A stretch of 64,000 nucleotides of DNA from Dactylonectria macrodidyma (lineage: Eukaryota; Ascomycota; Sordariomycetes; Hypocreales; Nectriaceae): NCBI GenBank assembly GCA_020744425.1, contig JAGMUV010000015.1, positions 186,001-250,000 of the forward strand, read 5' to 3'. Shown piece by piece: positions 38,713 to 49,423 of the stretch (its first letter is position 1; the number at the start of each line of letters is the position of its first letter). A program made the position numbers and the translations under genes. Below the pieces are notes generated by a model, which was not told where the DNA came from, ran no database searches, and saw only the letters and a list, made by a program, of their open reading frames with translations.

Positions 38713-40242
38713 GCATTGGTCTTTTCAACGCAGGCGGCTAGGATCTCGAGTCCTCCGTCTTGATTCTCGAAACTAGGTCTAAGGATTGATATTCTCGAAC
38801 GGAAAATAAAAGAGATTGGTGGGGAATGGAAAGTTGGATAGGAATAGTACATAGCCATACACACATACCAAACTATACGGTAGATCACTGAAAATAAAGC
38901 CTTACGGGCATCTACCTTGCAAATTTTCATGGTATGGCATTTTCTAGCACAAGTGACAACATGGGGATGCACAACACGCTGTTGCCCATTGTGTAGAGAA
39001 GTTGCAACTCACTAACGCATCTCTGTTACATCTACCAGTGATTTACCTCAATGACGGAGCATTCACTTCGATCTCATCAATGAGTCTCGCCTCTGTTCTA
39101 ACGAACGGATTGGGTGAATTTTGTTCTTATGTCGAAACTTCATGGGTGTCTTTGACGCTTTCCACCTCCAAATACATCGTTGTCGGTGAGGCATCTACGG
39201 TGGCCGACTGCTTCTATATGCTCCCGATATCAGCAGCTTTTTAAAGGCGCCATGCTATCTAAAGGAGTTTACAGTCAGGTATCTCATAATAAATCTACTT
39301 CGTTCGTAACTACTATTTCAATGTGAAGTGCATTCCTAGCTAGATTGGTAGGCACGACGTTTCAACTTCTTAAACGCAGCGTTGAAATATGGAGCATAGG
39401 GTGGTTTGTCTTGATATTTAAGATATGCTCCTTAAAAAAGAGTATAGGCACATGCTAGTAAAATGTAACAACGTTCACATCTAATCTAGGTTTATTAAAC
39501 ATAAGATGCATCTTCGTGGTTCTAGGAGCCTTTCGTGGCTCCAAGGCGAGCTTTCTTGTTTCTGACAGCATCAGATGACGCGGTCCGCATGGCATTGGGG
39601 CGAATTTCAGCGTTGATAATACTTTTACACTGTCTCCGCCATTTTATGCGTTACAGGTTTAATTGTTCAAACAGTGCATATGGTTCTCAGTGAATACGAA
39701 GCAGGTTTGTCCTCCGCATCAGTGCAATGTGCACCCGTAGAGGCCTCTTTGTAGGTACCCAGGTGAGTTACGGTGGCGTCCATGTGCTAGTGTCGCATTG
39801 TGGAGGCTGGTGCATACACCGCCAAAGCAGGATACAAAGAGCATACTGAAGTCTCTAATTGAAAACCTCTTATTCTTTTACCCAACTCAATACCTTAATA
39901 AATGGAAACTGCTTCCTGGATGGCCAAGTCCGTGTGTATGTCTGAGAATATTTTACTTTCAATGTTCAAGGATGTGACACATGGCACGTGGCTTCCGAAA
40001 TGGCCTATGAGCGGCTGTCGCAAAATCAAGACTCCTGCCCAAGTGCCGACGTCCCACTAATTTCTTCAAGCCAACTACAAGTCTACAACCACACCAAGCG
40101 ACACCAAGCATTTGCAACTCCGGAATCCAAGGCAAGAAATCATCGAGCTTCTAGTATCGGAGTGTCTAGGCTATCGAGGCCAAGGCCACATCTCCACTCC
40201 TGGTTCATCCTTGCGAAAGGCTAGGCTACTCCCACCGCCTCG
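38713..40242. other. 1.5 kb intergenic region
   Basis: Moderately AT-rich, with no supported gene. The frame at 39002-39244 has no family signal. The right part is the phytase promoter and contains the CACGTG element listed separately. Confidence 0.55.
39985..39990. promoter_or_regulatory. CACGTG element upstream of the phytase gene
   Basis: A palindromic E-box, in the context GCACGTGGC, lies 253 bases before the ATG at 40243. Pho4 in yeast and NUC-1 in Neurospora bind GCACGTGG-type sites at phosphate-starvation genes, and phytases are classical targets. Function at this site is inferred from its position and the downstream gene. Confidence 0.5.
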
Positions 40243-41896
40243 ATGGCACTCCAGGAGCCTGAAACACCAAGCGACGATGAGCGAGACTGGGATCTTCGAG
40301 CCACACTCATCAACCAAGAAGGCCAGTCACTTCTGCAAGACTTCCCTAAAGAAATGAGGCTCTCGGTTGATCAAAGAGATTCGGGTACTTCTGTGTTACT
40401 GCGTCACTCAAGAGGTAGCTCCAAAGGGGCTGGTGAGCTCCATGCACGATATCAGAGGAAGAGGCGACGGATGATCCTCAACTTGACGATTGCTGGACTC
40501 CTATGTCTCACTGCCACCGGATTCATGGTGAAGTACGGGTACGTGATTGAATCAGTACATGTCGTTTAGTTTCTTGACTGACTTTCGCAGGTGGGCTTCA
40601 TCTACAGAATCTAACAAAGATGAGACCTCCGATGATATTTCACGAATATGGGGACATTACTCACCAGTTTTCTCTGTCCCTTCACAGATCGATCCATCCT
40701 TACCCAATGAATGCGAGGCCACCTTCGGCCTGATCTTGTCACGTCATGGAGCCCGGTATCCAACTGCCCACAAGACCGAGATGTACAATGCCACTATCAC
40801 TCGCATTCAAAGCTCGGTTACAAAGTATGGAAAGGGGTACGAATGGCTTAAAACCTATACTTACGGTCTTGGAGCCGACGATCTCACTGAATTTGGCCAA
40901 GGGCAGCTGGTCGACTCTGGAGATGCTTTCTACAAGCGGTACCAGAAACTGGCCCGGAAGTCCAAGCCCTTTATTCGGGCAGCTGGCTCGGATCGTGTTA
41001 TCATGTCATCCTATAATTTTACTCAGGGATTCTTTATTTCTCAAGGAGAATCGTGGGAAGACCGTATTGGCGACATTTTGATTGTTTCAGAGGAGGATGG
41101 AGCCAACAACACTATGTCCCATGGTAACTGCGCCGCGTTTGAGGATGACGGGAATTCTTATCCCGGCGACAACGCTTCGGATGTATGGCGGGGGCACTTC
41201 ATCCCTTCCGTTACGAAGAGATTGAACAAGAATCTACCAGGGGCTGAACTCACGGAGGCCGAAACGATCTACCTGATGGATCTGTGTCCATTTAACACAG
41301 TTAATACGCCTGACGCGGCCACGAGGTCGAAGTTCTGTCGCTTGTTCACCAAAGAGGAGTGGAAAGGCTATGACTATTTACTCTCGGTGGACAAATTCTA
41401 CGGTTACGGTAACGGCAATCCCTTGGGTCCAACGCAAGGGGTTGGGTACGTCAATGAGCTCATCGCTCGATTGACAAAGAAACCAGTCGTCGACCACACG
41501 ACTGCAAACACGACGTTGGATGCGTCGCCCGAGACCTTTCCTCTGGACAGGGCGTTGTACGCAGATTTCAGCCACGACAACGTTATGGTATCGATATTCT
41601 CAGCCATGGGACTATATAATGAGACACGGAAGCTGCCAACAAACCGCATCTTGCCAGCCCCAGAGGCGAGTGGCTATTCTTCGGCATGGGTTGTGCCGTT
41701 TGGAGCTCGCATGTACGTGGAAAAGCTGAGTTGTGCGGGAACGACTGGCGAATACGTGCGAGTATTGGTAAATGACCGTGTGATTCCGCTCAAGATGTGC
41801 GGCGCAGACATACATGGGCGTTGTAAGCTGGATGATTTTGTGAACAGCCTTGCATTTGCAAGGAATGGTGGATTTTGGGATCAGTGCGCAACCTAG
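40243..41896 (+). CDS. membrane-anchored histidine acid phosphatase (phytase-like)
   Basis: Two exons (40243-40538, 40591-41896) give 533 residues. Histidine acid phosphatases release phosphate from phytate or other phosphomonoesters. The catalytic RHGARYP motif starts at R150 (nucleophile H151) and the proton-donor HD pair is H427-D428 in DFSHDN. The C-terminal half has the Cys pattern of fungal phytases, and several N-glycosylation sequons (NAT, NFT, NNT, NAS, NTT, NET) indicate an extracytoplasmic catalytic domain. In place of a cleavable signal peptide there is a polar 75-residue N-terminus followed by one hydrophobic segment (ILNLTIAGLLCLTATGFMV), preceded by RKRRR. That predicts a type II signal anchor with the enzyme facing outside or the vacuole or secretory lumen. 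The intron lies directly after the anchor. Substrate specificity cannot be read from the sequence. Confidence 0.92.
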
Positions 41897-43330
41897 GGAT
41901 CAGTTACTTGCTTGTAGGCATCGCGAAATAGACCCAATGAGGATGGCGTTTGTGTGGTTGCTCGGCAAAATGGACCATACAGGAGGGTGGTGAATCCATA
42001 TATAGAAGAGAAACATTTAGAGGGCGGAGTGAGCCTAAAGGATTGGCCATGCAAGGAGATGAGCCACAGTTAGACGATACTTAATAGATCCATGTGAAGA
42101 AGTACCAATTCATCTGTACCTGGGCTTTTTTGGCAGCGACGTGGAGGAGGCAGTGTTTGTGCAAGCGTCTTGGCGTGTGTCGAAGGAAGAAGTGAGACAT
42201 GCGTTGAGGCTGACGACGACGGGAAAGATGAACGTTCGTTCGAGTGAGGAGCTAAGAGATGGGAACTTTTTATAGCTGCCTATAGATGCAGAGGAGGGTA
42301 GAAGGGTTGTGTGGGCACTGGAATGTGGGTTCTGGAGTGCGGCCGATAGGTGGAATTGACACGAAGGCAGTGAGTCGTCGGGGAGCCTTCAGTGGTGTTT
42401 CAGTGGTACCCCTGTACCAAGGGCGTTAGTGGCGTCAGTTCCAGACCAGACAACTTATAGTGATATTTTTAGCGTCGAGGAATTGAAGCTGGAGCGCTTG
42501 GTAATTATCCTGTGCTACATATGCAGGTGCCTAGGTAGGGACGTCTTCTTGAGATATTACACCTGTAGGCAACTTCAGTTGCAAATTTGTAGACAGCGAC
42601 GCTGCCTACCTAGGTAACGAAAGATAAAACTTACCCTAGGCCGGGAGGTCGAAGCCGAATTAGGCCGTGGAGTTGCCCGAGGGTTGACGTTGGCGGGCTC
42701 TATTCAAGATCCGGGGAGGGGGGAGGGGGATTCAGCAACAGTTTTACTGGATGCTAAGCTTTCCAGGCTGAGGTGGAGCTGGTGCTCCAGTGGGTCCACC
42801 ATGACCTCAGTGGATCGTCGAGATACTGCTACTACTAAAACGGAAGCCTAGGGCCCTAGGCACCTAGATAGAGCCCGAAACCGACCCTGTCAAGCCCGTA
42901 TCTACAGTGCTGTACGGATGCAGGTCAGGGTACAGTGGCAAGTAGGTAGTGGTGGTGGATGAGCTGGGTGAACCGGAACGAACCCACCCACTCTTTCATC
43001 ATCCTCCATCTTTTGCATCTGGGCCGTCTCTTTGTCTTGTCGCATGTTTCCTGTTTCGTGGATCCTCGTATTCCAATTCCCTGATTGACCCAGCTACGAC
43101 TCCTCCCTCTCACGCAACACGGGCAAACCCTGCTGCAGCGCCTCCTCACCTGGCGCCTTTGCCCTTGCCTCTGTCCACTCTCTCTTGTCGCGCCTGCCTC
43201 TCTCACGCCCATCTTCCATCACTCCCGACCTGAAATCGACACTGCGCGCAGCCTCACTCGCAGCCTCGTCTGCTCGTCCGCTTACGCTCGCGCTCGCGCT
43301 CACGCTCACGCACGCGCACACGGACTCACC
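41897..43330. other. 1.4 kb intergenic region
   Basis: No gene is supported. It includes short TACCTAGG-type motifs and a 16-bp palindrome. The last 300 bases are a CT-rich leader ending in alternating GCTCGC/GCTCAC repeats just before the ATG at 43331. Confidence 0.55.
42846..42861. repeat. 16-bp perfect palindrome
   Basis: gcctagggccctaggc is identical to its reverse complement. Related CCTAGG motifs occur nearby at about 42531, 42609 and 42862. It may be a chance product of the TAGG-rich sequence. Confidence 0.85.
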
Positions 43331-44204
43331 ATGGTGTCAACGGCTGGAGGCATCGTCATTGCCATCGTCGTGCTGCTTCTTGCGGCTGTCATCGGCTGGA
43401 TCGTATTCACTCAACTGCGCGCCCGTAGACTTGGCGTATGTACCTCCGTCTCCTCCCCTCTCGCCGCTTTTTCTCAATGGCGCTTCCGCCCTGGATTTGT
43501 GACCCAGACTTTGCGCTCACCTTCCAGCCTTACCGTATTCAACGGGCAGCGCATATGATGTATTGGCTGACAAATAATGAATCGCGAGCTAACCTTTGAT
43601 CTCTCAGCTCCCCCCTCCCAGCCTAGCATCATACCTACCATGGCATAAAGAAGACAACCCTTACGGCCCTCCACGGCCGGCTCCCGGCGGCATCGTCGGT
43701 TGGTTCAACGACAAAATTCGCAAGTTCAAGAACCGCAACAACCGCTCGGCCGCTGGCGCCTACGAGCAGGACCAGGGCGATGGCACCCGCGGACGCCGCG
43801 GCTTCGGCCCCCTCGACCCCGATGAGGCCTGGGACACCCGCGTCGGACCCGGCGCTGACTCCTACGGCTACGACGAAGAGGAACTTGGCGGCGGTCGTGA
43901 CGGTCGCGGCACCGAATACGGCGGCGCCAGCTACAGGATGAACGTTGCCACCCCGCCGTCCAGTGGCGCCCGCGGCCTGCGCGGCGACGATGAGGAGGAC
44001 CGAGGGCGAAGGGCGAGCCGAAGCCCCGGCTCCGGACCCGGCGGAAGAAACCCATTTGACGATGATGCGGCCATGAGCCTACGCGGCGTGAGCCCGCGAC
44101 CCATCGATACGGACCTCCCGGCAAAACAAAAGCGTCATGACGACCCCGACAGTGCGGGCAGCAGCCCAACAGAGCGGAGATCGGTGTTTAGGGAAAACAT
44201 GTAA
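43331..44204 (+). CDS. small single-pass membrane protein, conserved-type fungal protein of unknown function
   Basis: Two exons (43331-43435, 43608-44204) give 233 residues. The first exon encodes a short lumenal tail and one transmembrane helix (about residues 7-29, IVIAIVVLLLAAVIGWIVF) followed by RARR, so the rest should face the cytosol. The second exon starts LPPPSLASYLPWH and includes NPYGPPRPAPGGIVGWFNDK, which looks constrained, then a disordered Gly/Arg/Asp-rich tail with RGRRGFGPLDPDEAWDTRVG and SP-rich segments. I recall similar fungal proteins, sometimes labelled acid-phosphatase-like, but no catalytic motif of such enzymes is visible here. The intron boundary at the RRLG/LPPP junction is phase 0. 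Confidence 0.8.
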
Positions 44205-45219
44205 AGCGATTTGGACTGGATGAAAGCTGCTGTGCTGTTGCGCTTTGGTGCGACGACGAGCAGTTGGGTGAAGCATGCATCTACACCCAAACGCGGAGGA
44301 TGGGCTGATGTCGCCTCCATGAGTCGACAAGAGACATCGTGGAAAGGACCGTGTCCTCTTCAACGCCCTCTTCTGTCGCTGCTTTGACTCTTACACAACA
44401 AAAGAAATTTGGATGCGAGGATGACCTTTCCATGGTTCGGGACTCGCTGGGTGGACATTTGCTCTTATCATGGCCTCTGTTTATATCTTTCACTTTTGGT
44501 TTTGTCCAAGCTTGACTGAAGGCACAAATGCATCTTGTCGGATAGCTAAGCTAAAGGTACTCGTGGGTGGATGTTAGGATTGACGGCGTTTTATGAAGGA
44601 CCAGGAGGGTCTGTATGAGATTTTGAATGACTTATTTCAATATCCTTGTCAGGGTCTGATGCGTAAGAAACCAGCATTAAGCTCAGCGCCCACCACAATG
44701 GCGCCGGGATTGTTTGTCCTTGAATGTGGACTGACTGGTTTATGTGAGACAGATCCGCAGGTGGGGGATCATCTTAGGGACAAGAACCCACCTGTACCCG
44801 AACCCATTGGGTTGGATGAACAGATTGTTCCATTACGAGGCAATAAGAGTGATGTGCAACTTGATCCTTGATCACATTTGCTAAATCAGTCTCATGGTAG
44901 CCTTGATCGATGCGGCCCTGATTTGCTTCTGTTGAACAGGGCGTTTGGGCGTCCGTGTGGAGCTGGTCCGGCGGCCGAATCCACACCGTCAGGACGGACT
45001 CGATGGAGTACCAAGAGCCCCAGTCTCAATTGATGCCCCGCCATTGCCCCTCCATAAATCCATAAATCTCTCCTTCACCAACATCGTCATCGTCGTCGAG
45101 GACCGTTTGCTTCATCAACCCTGCCAATTCACCCGGAATTGGTCCAAAACCGCATATTGGCAAGCCTTCACCTGGTCTACAGCTTCCATTCGATCAATTG
45201 CCCATCGGCTCCAGCAACA
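44205..45219. other. 1 kb intergenic region
   Basis: Contains the 3' untranslated region of the membrane protein gene and the leader of the inositol monophosphatase gene. No gene is supported. Confidence 0.55.
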
Positions 45220-46205
45220 ATGGCCGACCTCGATCTCCAGGCCGTCCATGATGAGATGGTCGCCGTCGCGTACGAGGCTGGTGTCATGATTCTCGCTGCC
45301 AACCCAGCCGACATTGACACCGATACTAAGCTCAACTGTACGGCCTCCCGTTTGCCAGTCCAAACATGAATTCATGTTGTTTCTGTCGTGTACGTCTGGC
45401 TAACATGAACCTTTCTCTCTAAAAAAAAGCCGTCGATATCGTCACCGAGACCGACAAGGGCGTCGAGAAGATGGTCTCGACCCGTCTGTCCGCCGCCTTC
45501 CCCAGCATCGCCTTCATGGGAGAGGAGACGTACAAGCCCGGCATGCGTCTCGGCGCCGAGCCCACGTTCGTGTGCGACCCCATCGACGGCACGACCAACT
45601 TCGTCCACTCCTTCCCCTCGGCCTGCATCTCGCTCGGCCTCGCCCTCGACCGCCGGCCGGCGATCGGCGTCATCTACAACCCGTGGCAGGACCTGCTCTA
45701 TACGGCGATCCGCGGCAAGGGCGCCTACCTGACGCGGTCCCGCGGCGCTGAACCTCAGCGTCTCCCGCTGGCCAAGTCGCCGCGGCCGCTCGAAGGCCTG
45801 GGCAGCTCGCTCGTCGCCGTCGAGTGGGGATCTACGCGGGACGGGCCCAACTTCGACCTCAAGGTCGACGTCTTCCGCCGCCTGGCCGGCAGCCGCGAGA
45901 CGGGCGGCTCCATGGTCCACTCGCTGCGCTCGCTCGGTTCCGCCGCCCTCAACATCGCCGCCGTCGCCGCCGGCCAGGTCGACCTGTACTGGGAGGGCGG
46001 CTGCTGGGCCTGGGACGTCTGCGCCGGCTGGTGCCTGCTCGAGGAGGCTGGCGGCCGCATGGTTCACGGCAACCCGGGCAACTGGGACCCGGAGGTCGAG
46101 GCCCGCGTCTACCTCGCCGTCCGCGGCGCCCCCAGCGGCCAGAAGGAGATTGTCGAGGAGTTTTGGAACGTCATTGGGGACGGGAAGCTGGACTACACTG
46201 TTTGA
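45220..46205 (+). CDS. inositol monophosphatase family protein
   Basis: Two exons (45220-45337, 45430-46205) give 297 residues. The family hydrolyses phosphate monoesters with Mg2+ and is lithium-sensitive; inositol-1-phosphate is the usual substrate. Metal-binding motifs are complete: GEE at residues 70-72, DPIDGTTNF from D89, and WDVCAG from W234. The early segment DIVTETDKGVE is also typical. Length matches cytosolic IMPases. A relative in moulds is QutG of the quinate cluster, but none of the other quinate genes lies nearby, so a general myo-inositol or phosphate-recycling role is more likely. The coding sequence is markedly GC-rich in the second half. The intron ends in an A-run followed by G (AAAAAAAAG), an unusual purine-rich acceptor, but frame and family alignment require it. 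Confidence 0.93.
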
Positions 46206-46673
46206 AGCTGAGTCCAGAGTGCTGCAAGTATATAGACAAGAGAAATGTGTTGACGAGACATGGTAATACGGACGAAAATAGAACACTGCATTTGCTGCAG
46301 GCATACAGCGCGGAATCGAGTCGATGTTGATTTGTCGTACCAGTTGCGCTGTTCATCGGCATCGATACACACACCCTGCACAAAGAATTTGTTGATAATT
46401 TTGTAATTTATTGCTAGCACCAAACTTATGAACCCGTGGGTAGCAACGCTGCCAGATAGCGATGCATGTGATGTAGTATCCCCGTGAAAATCCCACAATA
46501 TAAAATGCAATGCATGATGATTCCTTGGTCATGGCCGAGCCCTTTAACCAGCCCCCTTCCCCCCCTTTTCTTTTAGTTGTCTTGTCATGGTATCAGAAAG
46601 GCTCCCCCCCCCCCCCCTCCCCCTCACAATTTCCGCTTGTTGATGAACTCCTAGGACACCTTGGGTCTCCAGT
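46206..46673. other. intergenic region between convergent genes
   Basis: Holds the 3' untranslated regions of the IMPase (plus) and La (minus) genes. A C14 homopolymer is listed separately. No gene is supported. Confidence 0.6.
46604..46617 (+). repeat. C14 homopolymer
   Basis: Fourteen consecutive C form part of a longer C-rich tract in the 3' flank of the La gene. Such runs are prone to length change and to sequencing error. Confidence 0.9.
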
Positions 46674-48061
46674 CTACTCCTTAACATCGACCTTCTTGGC
46701 AGCGGGCTCGCCGGAAGCGCCGTCGTCGTCGCGGGCGCGCTTGCCGTTGGTCTTAGACTCGGCATCGGCGGTGGACTGGATGCGGGGCATAGTGCTGAAA
46801 AGATGTCAGTGATAGTTAAGAGTGTTAGTGGGTGCCGTTGCTTACTCGTTGCTGCTGTGCTTGGTCTCGTTCTCCTTGCGCTCGGCGTTGCGGTCGCGGG
46901 GACCGTCGCGATCACGGCCGCCCTCACGGCCACCTCGGCCCCGGCCCCGGCCACGACCGCCTCGTCCGCCTCGTCCACCACGTCCGCCCCGGAAGCCGTT
47001 CTTCTGATCGTTCTCACGTCGCGCCTTCCAGTCATCGCTGTCGCCGCCGCGTCCGCCTCGGTTGCCGCCCCGACCGCGACCACGGCCTCCCTTGTTTCCG
47101 TCCTTGCCCTCGTAAAACTTCTTGGGGTTGTTGGAACCAGGTTCGAGCTTGCCCTGACGGATGAGGTCGTTCTTCTCGTCGCAGTAGGCCTTCTTGGTCA
47201 TGATCTTCAGATCGTGCTCCTTCCACTTGGGAGCGGGCTCGAGGTTGACAAACTTGTTGGCCGTCTCCTCGTCAGCGAACGTGACGAAGACGGACCCCTT
47301 GAAAAGGTTCTCGTTGGTGCGGCGGAGCTTGAGGCCCTTGACCTCGCCGAACTCGGCGAAGAAAGTCTCGAGATCAAACTGGGTGTTGGGGGTCTCGTCG
47401 CCAAAGCCCTTGGCGTAGATGGTGGAAGCCTCGATCTTGGCCTTGGCGGTGGTCATGGGCTTGTAAGGCTCCTTGCGCTTGACTTCCTCTTCGCCCTCCT
47501 CACCTGAAATCTCGAGCATGGCGCTATCCTTGAGGGCAGCGATGATGGCAGAGTAGGGCTGGAAAGTGCGCATGCGCTTGAAGGAGTGGATCGTCTTGAC
47601 CTTCATGGGCTTGTTCTCGGCGCCACCGCATGACTCCCACATGAACTTATCCTGGGGGAAGTTGTAGTCGCCAAAGTAGAACTCGACCTGTAAAATGTGA
47701 GCGGGATGTCCAGCAGCAGCATAGATATGGGCCTGTGGATCTCTACCTGCTTGCGAATGGCCACAGGGTCATCGGTAACCTCGCGGGAGGCGGCATCGAA
47801 CTTGCGGTTGTTGCGGTGGTTCTCATAGTCAATCTTGGCAGTAGTCTTGAGCATGGAGCCGTTCTTATCGGCGGGCTTCTCGGTAGATTCGGACTTCTCC
47901 TCCGTCTTGGCCTCGGCCTTCTCTTCAGTCTTGTCCTCGACCTCTACATCGGTCTTTTCCTCGACCTTCTCCTCAGTCTGCTCGACAGGCTTCTCCTCGG
48001 CAGGAGCAGCCTCAGGCTGGACAGCCTCAACGGACTTGGTGGTGGCCTCGGCCTCGCTCAT
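46674..48061 (-). CDS. La protein (RNA chaperone for RNA polymerase III transcripts)
   Basis: Three exons on the minus strand (48061-47747, 47687-46846, 46794-46674) give 425 residues. La binds the 3' UUU-OH of new tRNA and other polymerase III transcripts in the nucleus. The N-terminus is an acidic Glu/Lys/Thr low-complexity tail. The La motif spans IRKQVEFYFGDYNFPQDKFM to about residue 190, with the first intron inside it right after IRKQ. An RRM follows (STIYAKGF ... FKGSVFVTFADEETANKFV). The C-terminus is a long RGG/GRG tract, then a basic segment with GKRARDDDG and AAKKVDVKE that may serve as nuclear localisation signal. The last intron falls in the low-complexity part and leaves a 40-codon exon. 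Fungal homologue: Lhp1; the RGG tract is much longer than in yeast Lhp1. Confidence 0.93.
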
Positions 48062-49423
48062 TTCGATAGCGCGTATGGGTGGTAGGGAAGAAGAGAGAGA
48101 AGCGACACTGGCGATTGAAATCTGGGGAGATCAAGGGCTAAAATGCGCGATGGATGGGGTGTGGTCTCTAGAGTCACAGGTGAGCAAGGTAGCGACAAAA
48201 TGCAGGTGGCGGGGTAGAGTGTAAGAGTCACCGGCGAAGGCAGACAGCGGCGCCCGACTTATGACAGGATATGCGCACCTTGATAGAGGAAGTGCAAAGG
48301 ATTGATATGGTCCACGTTCCCTGTTGAATCGCGGAAGTAAAATACAATTGAGCTTGAGAGGCGGAGGCAAAGCGCGAAAGATTCTGCCGGCGCAGGAAAA
48401 AAAAAGGCGTCGAAAACTAGGTCGCCAACTAGCTGCGATTTCACCGCCCGCCGCATCTGGTGCTCGCTGCCCCCCCTCCACCTGCACCTGCCCACATTCT
48501 GCCCAGTGCCCACTGTCGGTCATATTTTAACCCCACTCTGTTGCCGTCTTAGCGTCGAGTCCAGGAGGGTTCTCACCTGTGAGATGGGCGAGTTGGTGCC
48601 GTGGAAGGCGCTGAAGCGTTGAACTGTAAGGGAGCCATAGCGAGGTGAGTGTGCGGAGAGGGCGCTGAAAGGCACAAGGGTTGTGGCCACCGCCAATGAT
48701 TGCAGTTGCGCAGGGCAGGGTACAGAAGCAAGCAGCAGGGAACCAGGCAGGCAGCTTTTAGCTTACTGTTGTAGCTGCAACCAACCCGCAATTGGCTTAC
48801 ACCATCAATGAAGATCCAAGCCGAGTTGGAGAAGCAGCTGACTGGTGTTTCCTAGAACGTGATGAGTTACAGATTAGCACCAAAGTAAGAGGCCGTGCCG
48901 AGCTACTGGTGCATTTCGATTTATGCAGCTTTTTTGTCTTACATGTTGCTGCTCTCATAAGGCCCTGATCGAGGGATCTGTTCCCGCTCCCGAGGACGGC
49001 CTACCAACAAACACAGACAGAACGACCAGGTGTTCGCCTGAAGTGGATCTGCTAGCCAAATACCACAACTCAGCACCTGCCAGCACGGATTAACATGTAC
49101 TCCCTAACAGCACTATCCCAAGCGCCACTTTCAATTGATGACATCAACACTCCCGCCTTGTTGAGTGAGCTACTGTACCTAACCAACGATTTCTTCAGCC
49201 TCGTGTCTCGCAGTCAAACCGCCCAAGCTTCTGTTATCCGCTACACCGGACCTCCCGGATCAAACGTGGAGAAGCCGCCGTTGCCTATATCGCGCCTAAT
49301 CGTTCAATTGGATTATCCTATCACCCGTCAGTCCAGTGGGAGAGAATAGAGTGTCTTGGATAGTTGCGGAAACCTTGCGCGGAGATGAACCATAAATAGG
49401 ACATCGCGAACAGCTTGTCCACC
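48062..49423. other. divergent promoter region between La and the phospholipase gene
   Basis: The upstream regions of the La gene (minus) and the PlaA-like gene (plus) share 1.36 kb. One open frame of 84 codons at 49095-49349 is listed separately. Nothing else is supported. Confidence 0.55.
49095..49349 (+). CDS. possible small protein or upstream open frame
   Basis: An ATG-started frame of 84 codons ends 74 bases before the phospholipase ATG and is in a different frame. The product starts MYSLTALSQAPLSIDDINTP and has no signal peptide, membrane helix or family motif that I recognise. Composition looks more protein-like than most frames in intergenic DNA here. It could be an upstream open reading frame on the phospholipase transcript, a separate small gene, or chance. 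Confidence 0.25.
   Translation: MYSLTALSQAPLSIDDINTPALLSELLYLTNDFFSLVSRSQTAQASVIRYTGPPGSNVEKPPLPISRLIVQLDYPITRQSSGRE

Noticed and set aside
45372..46304. 310-codon minus-strand frame
   Set aside because: Antisense to the GC-rich second exon of the inositol monophosphatase.
46803..47507. 234-codon plus-strand frame with many Ala/Val/Leu residues
   Set aside because: Antisense to the RGG and RRM parts of the La gene; the apparent hydrophobicity comes from the reversed Gly/Arg codons.
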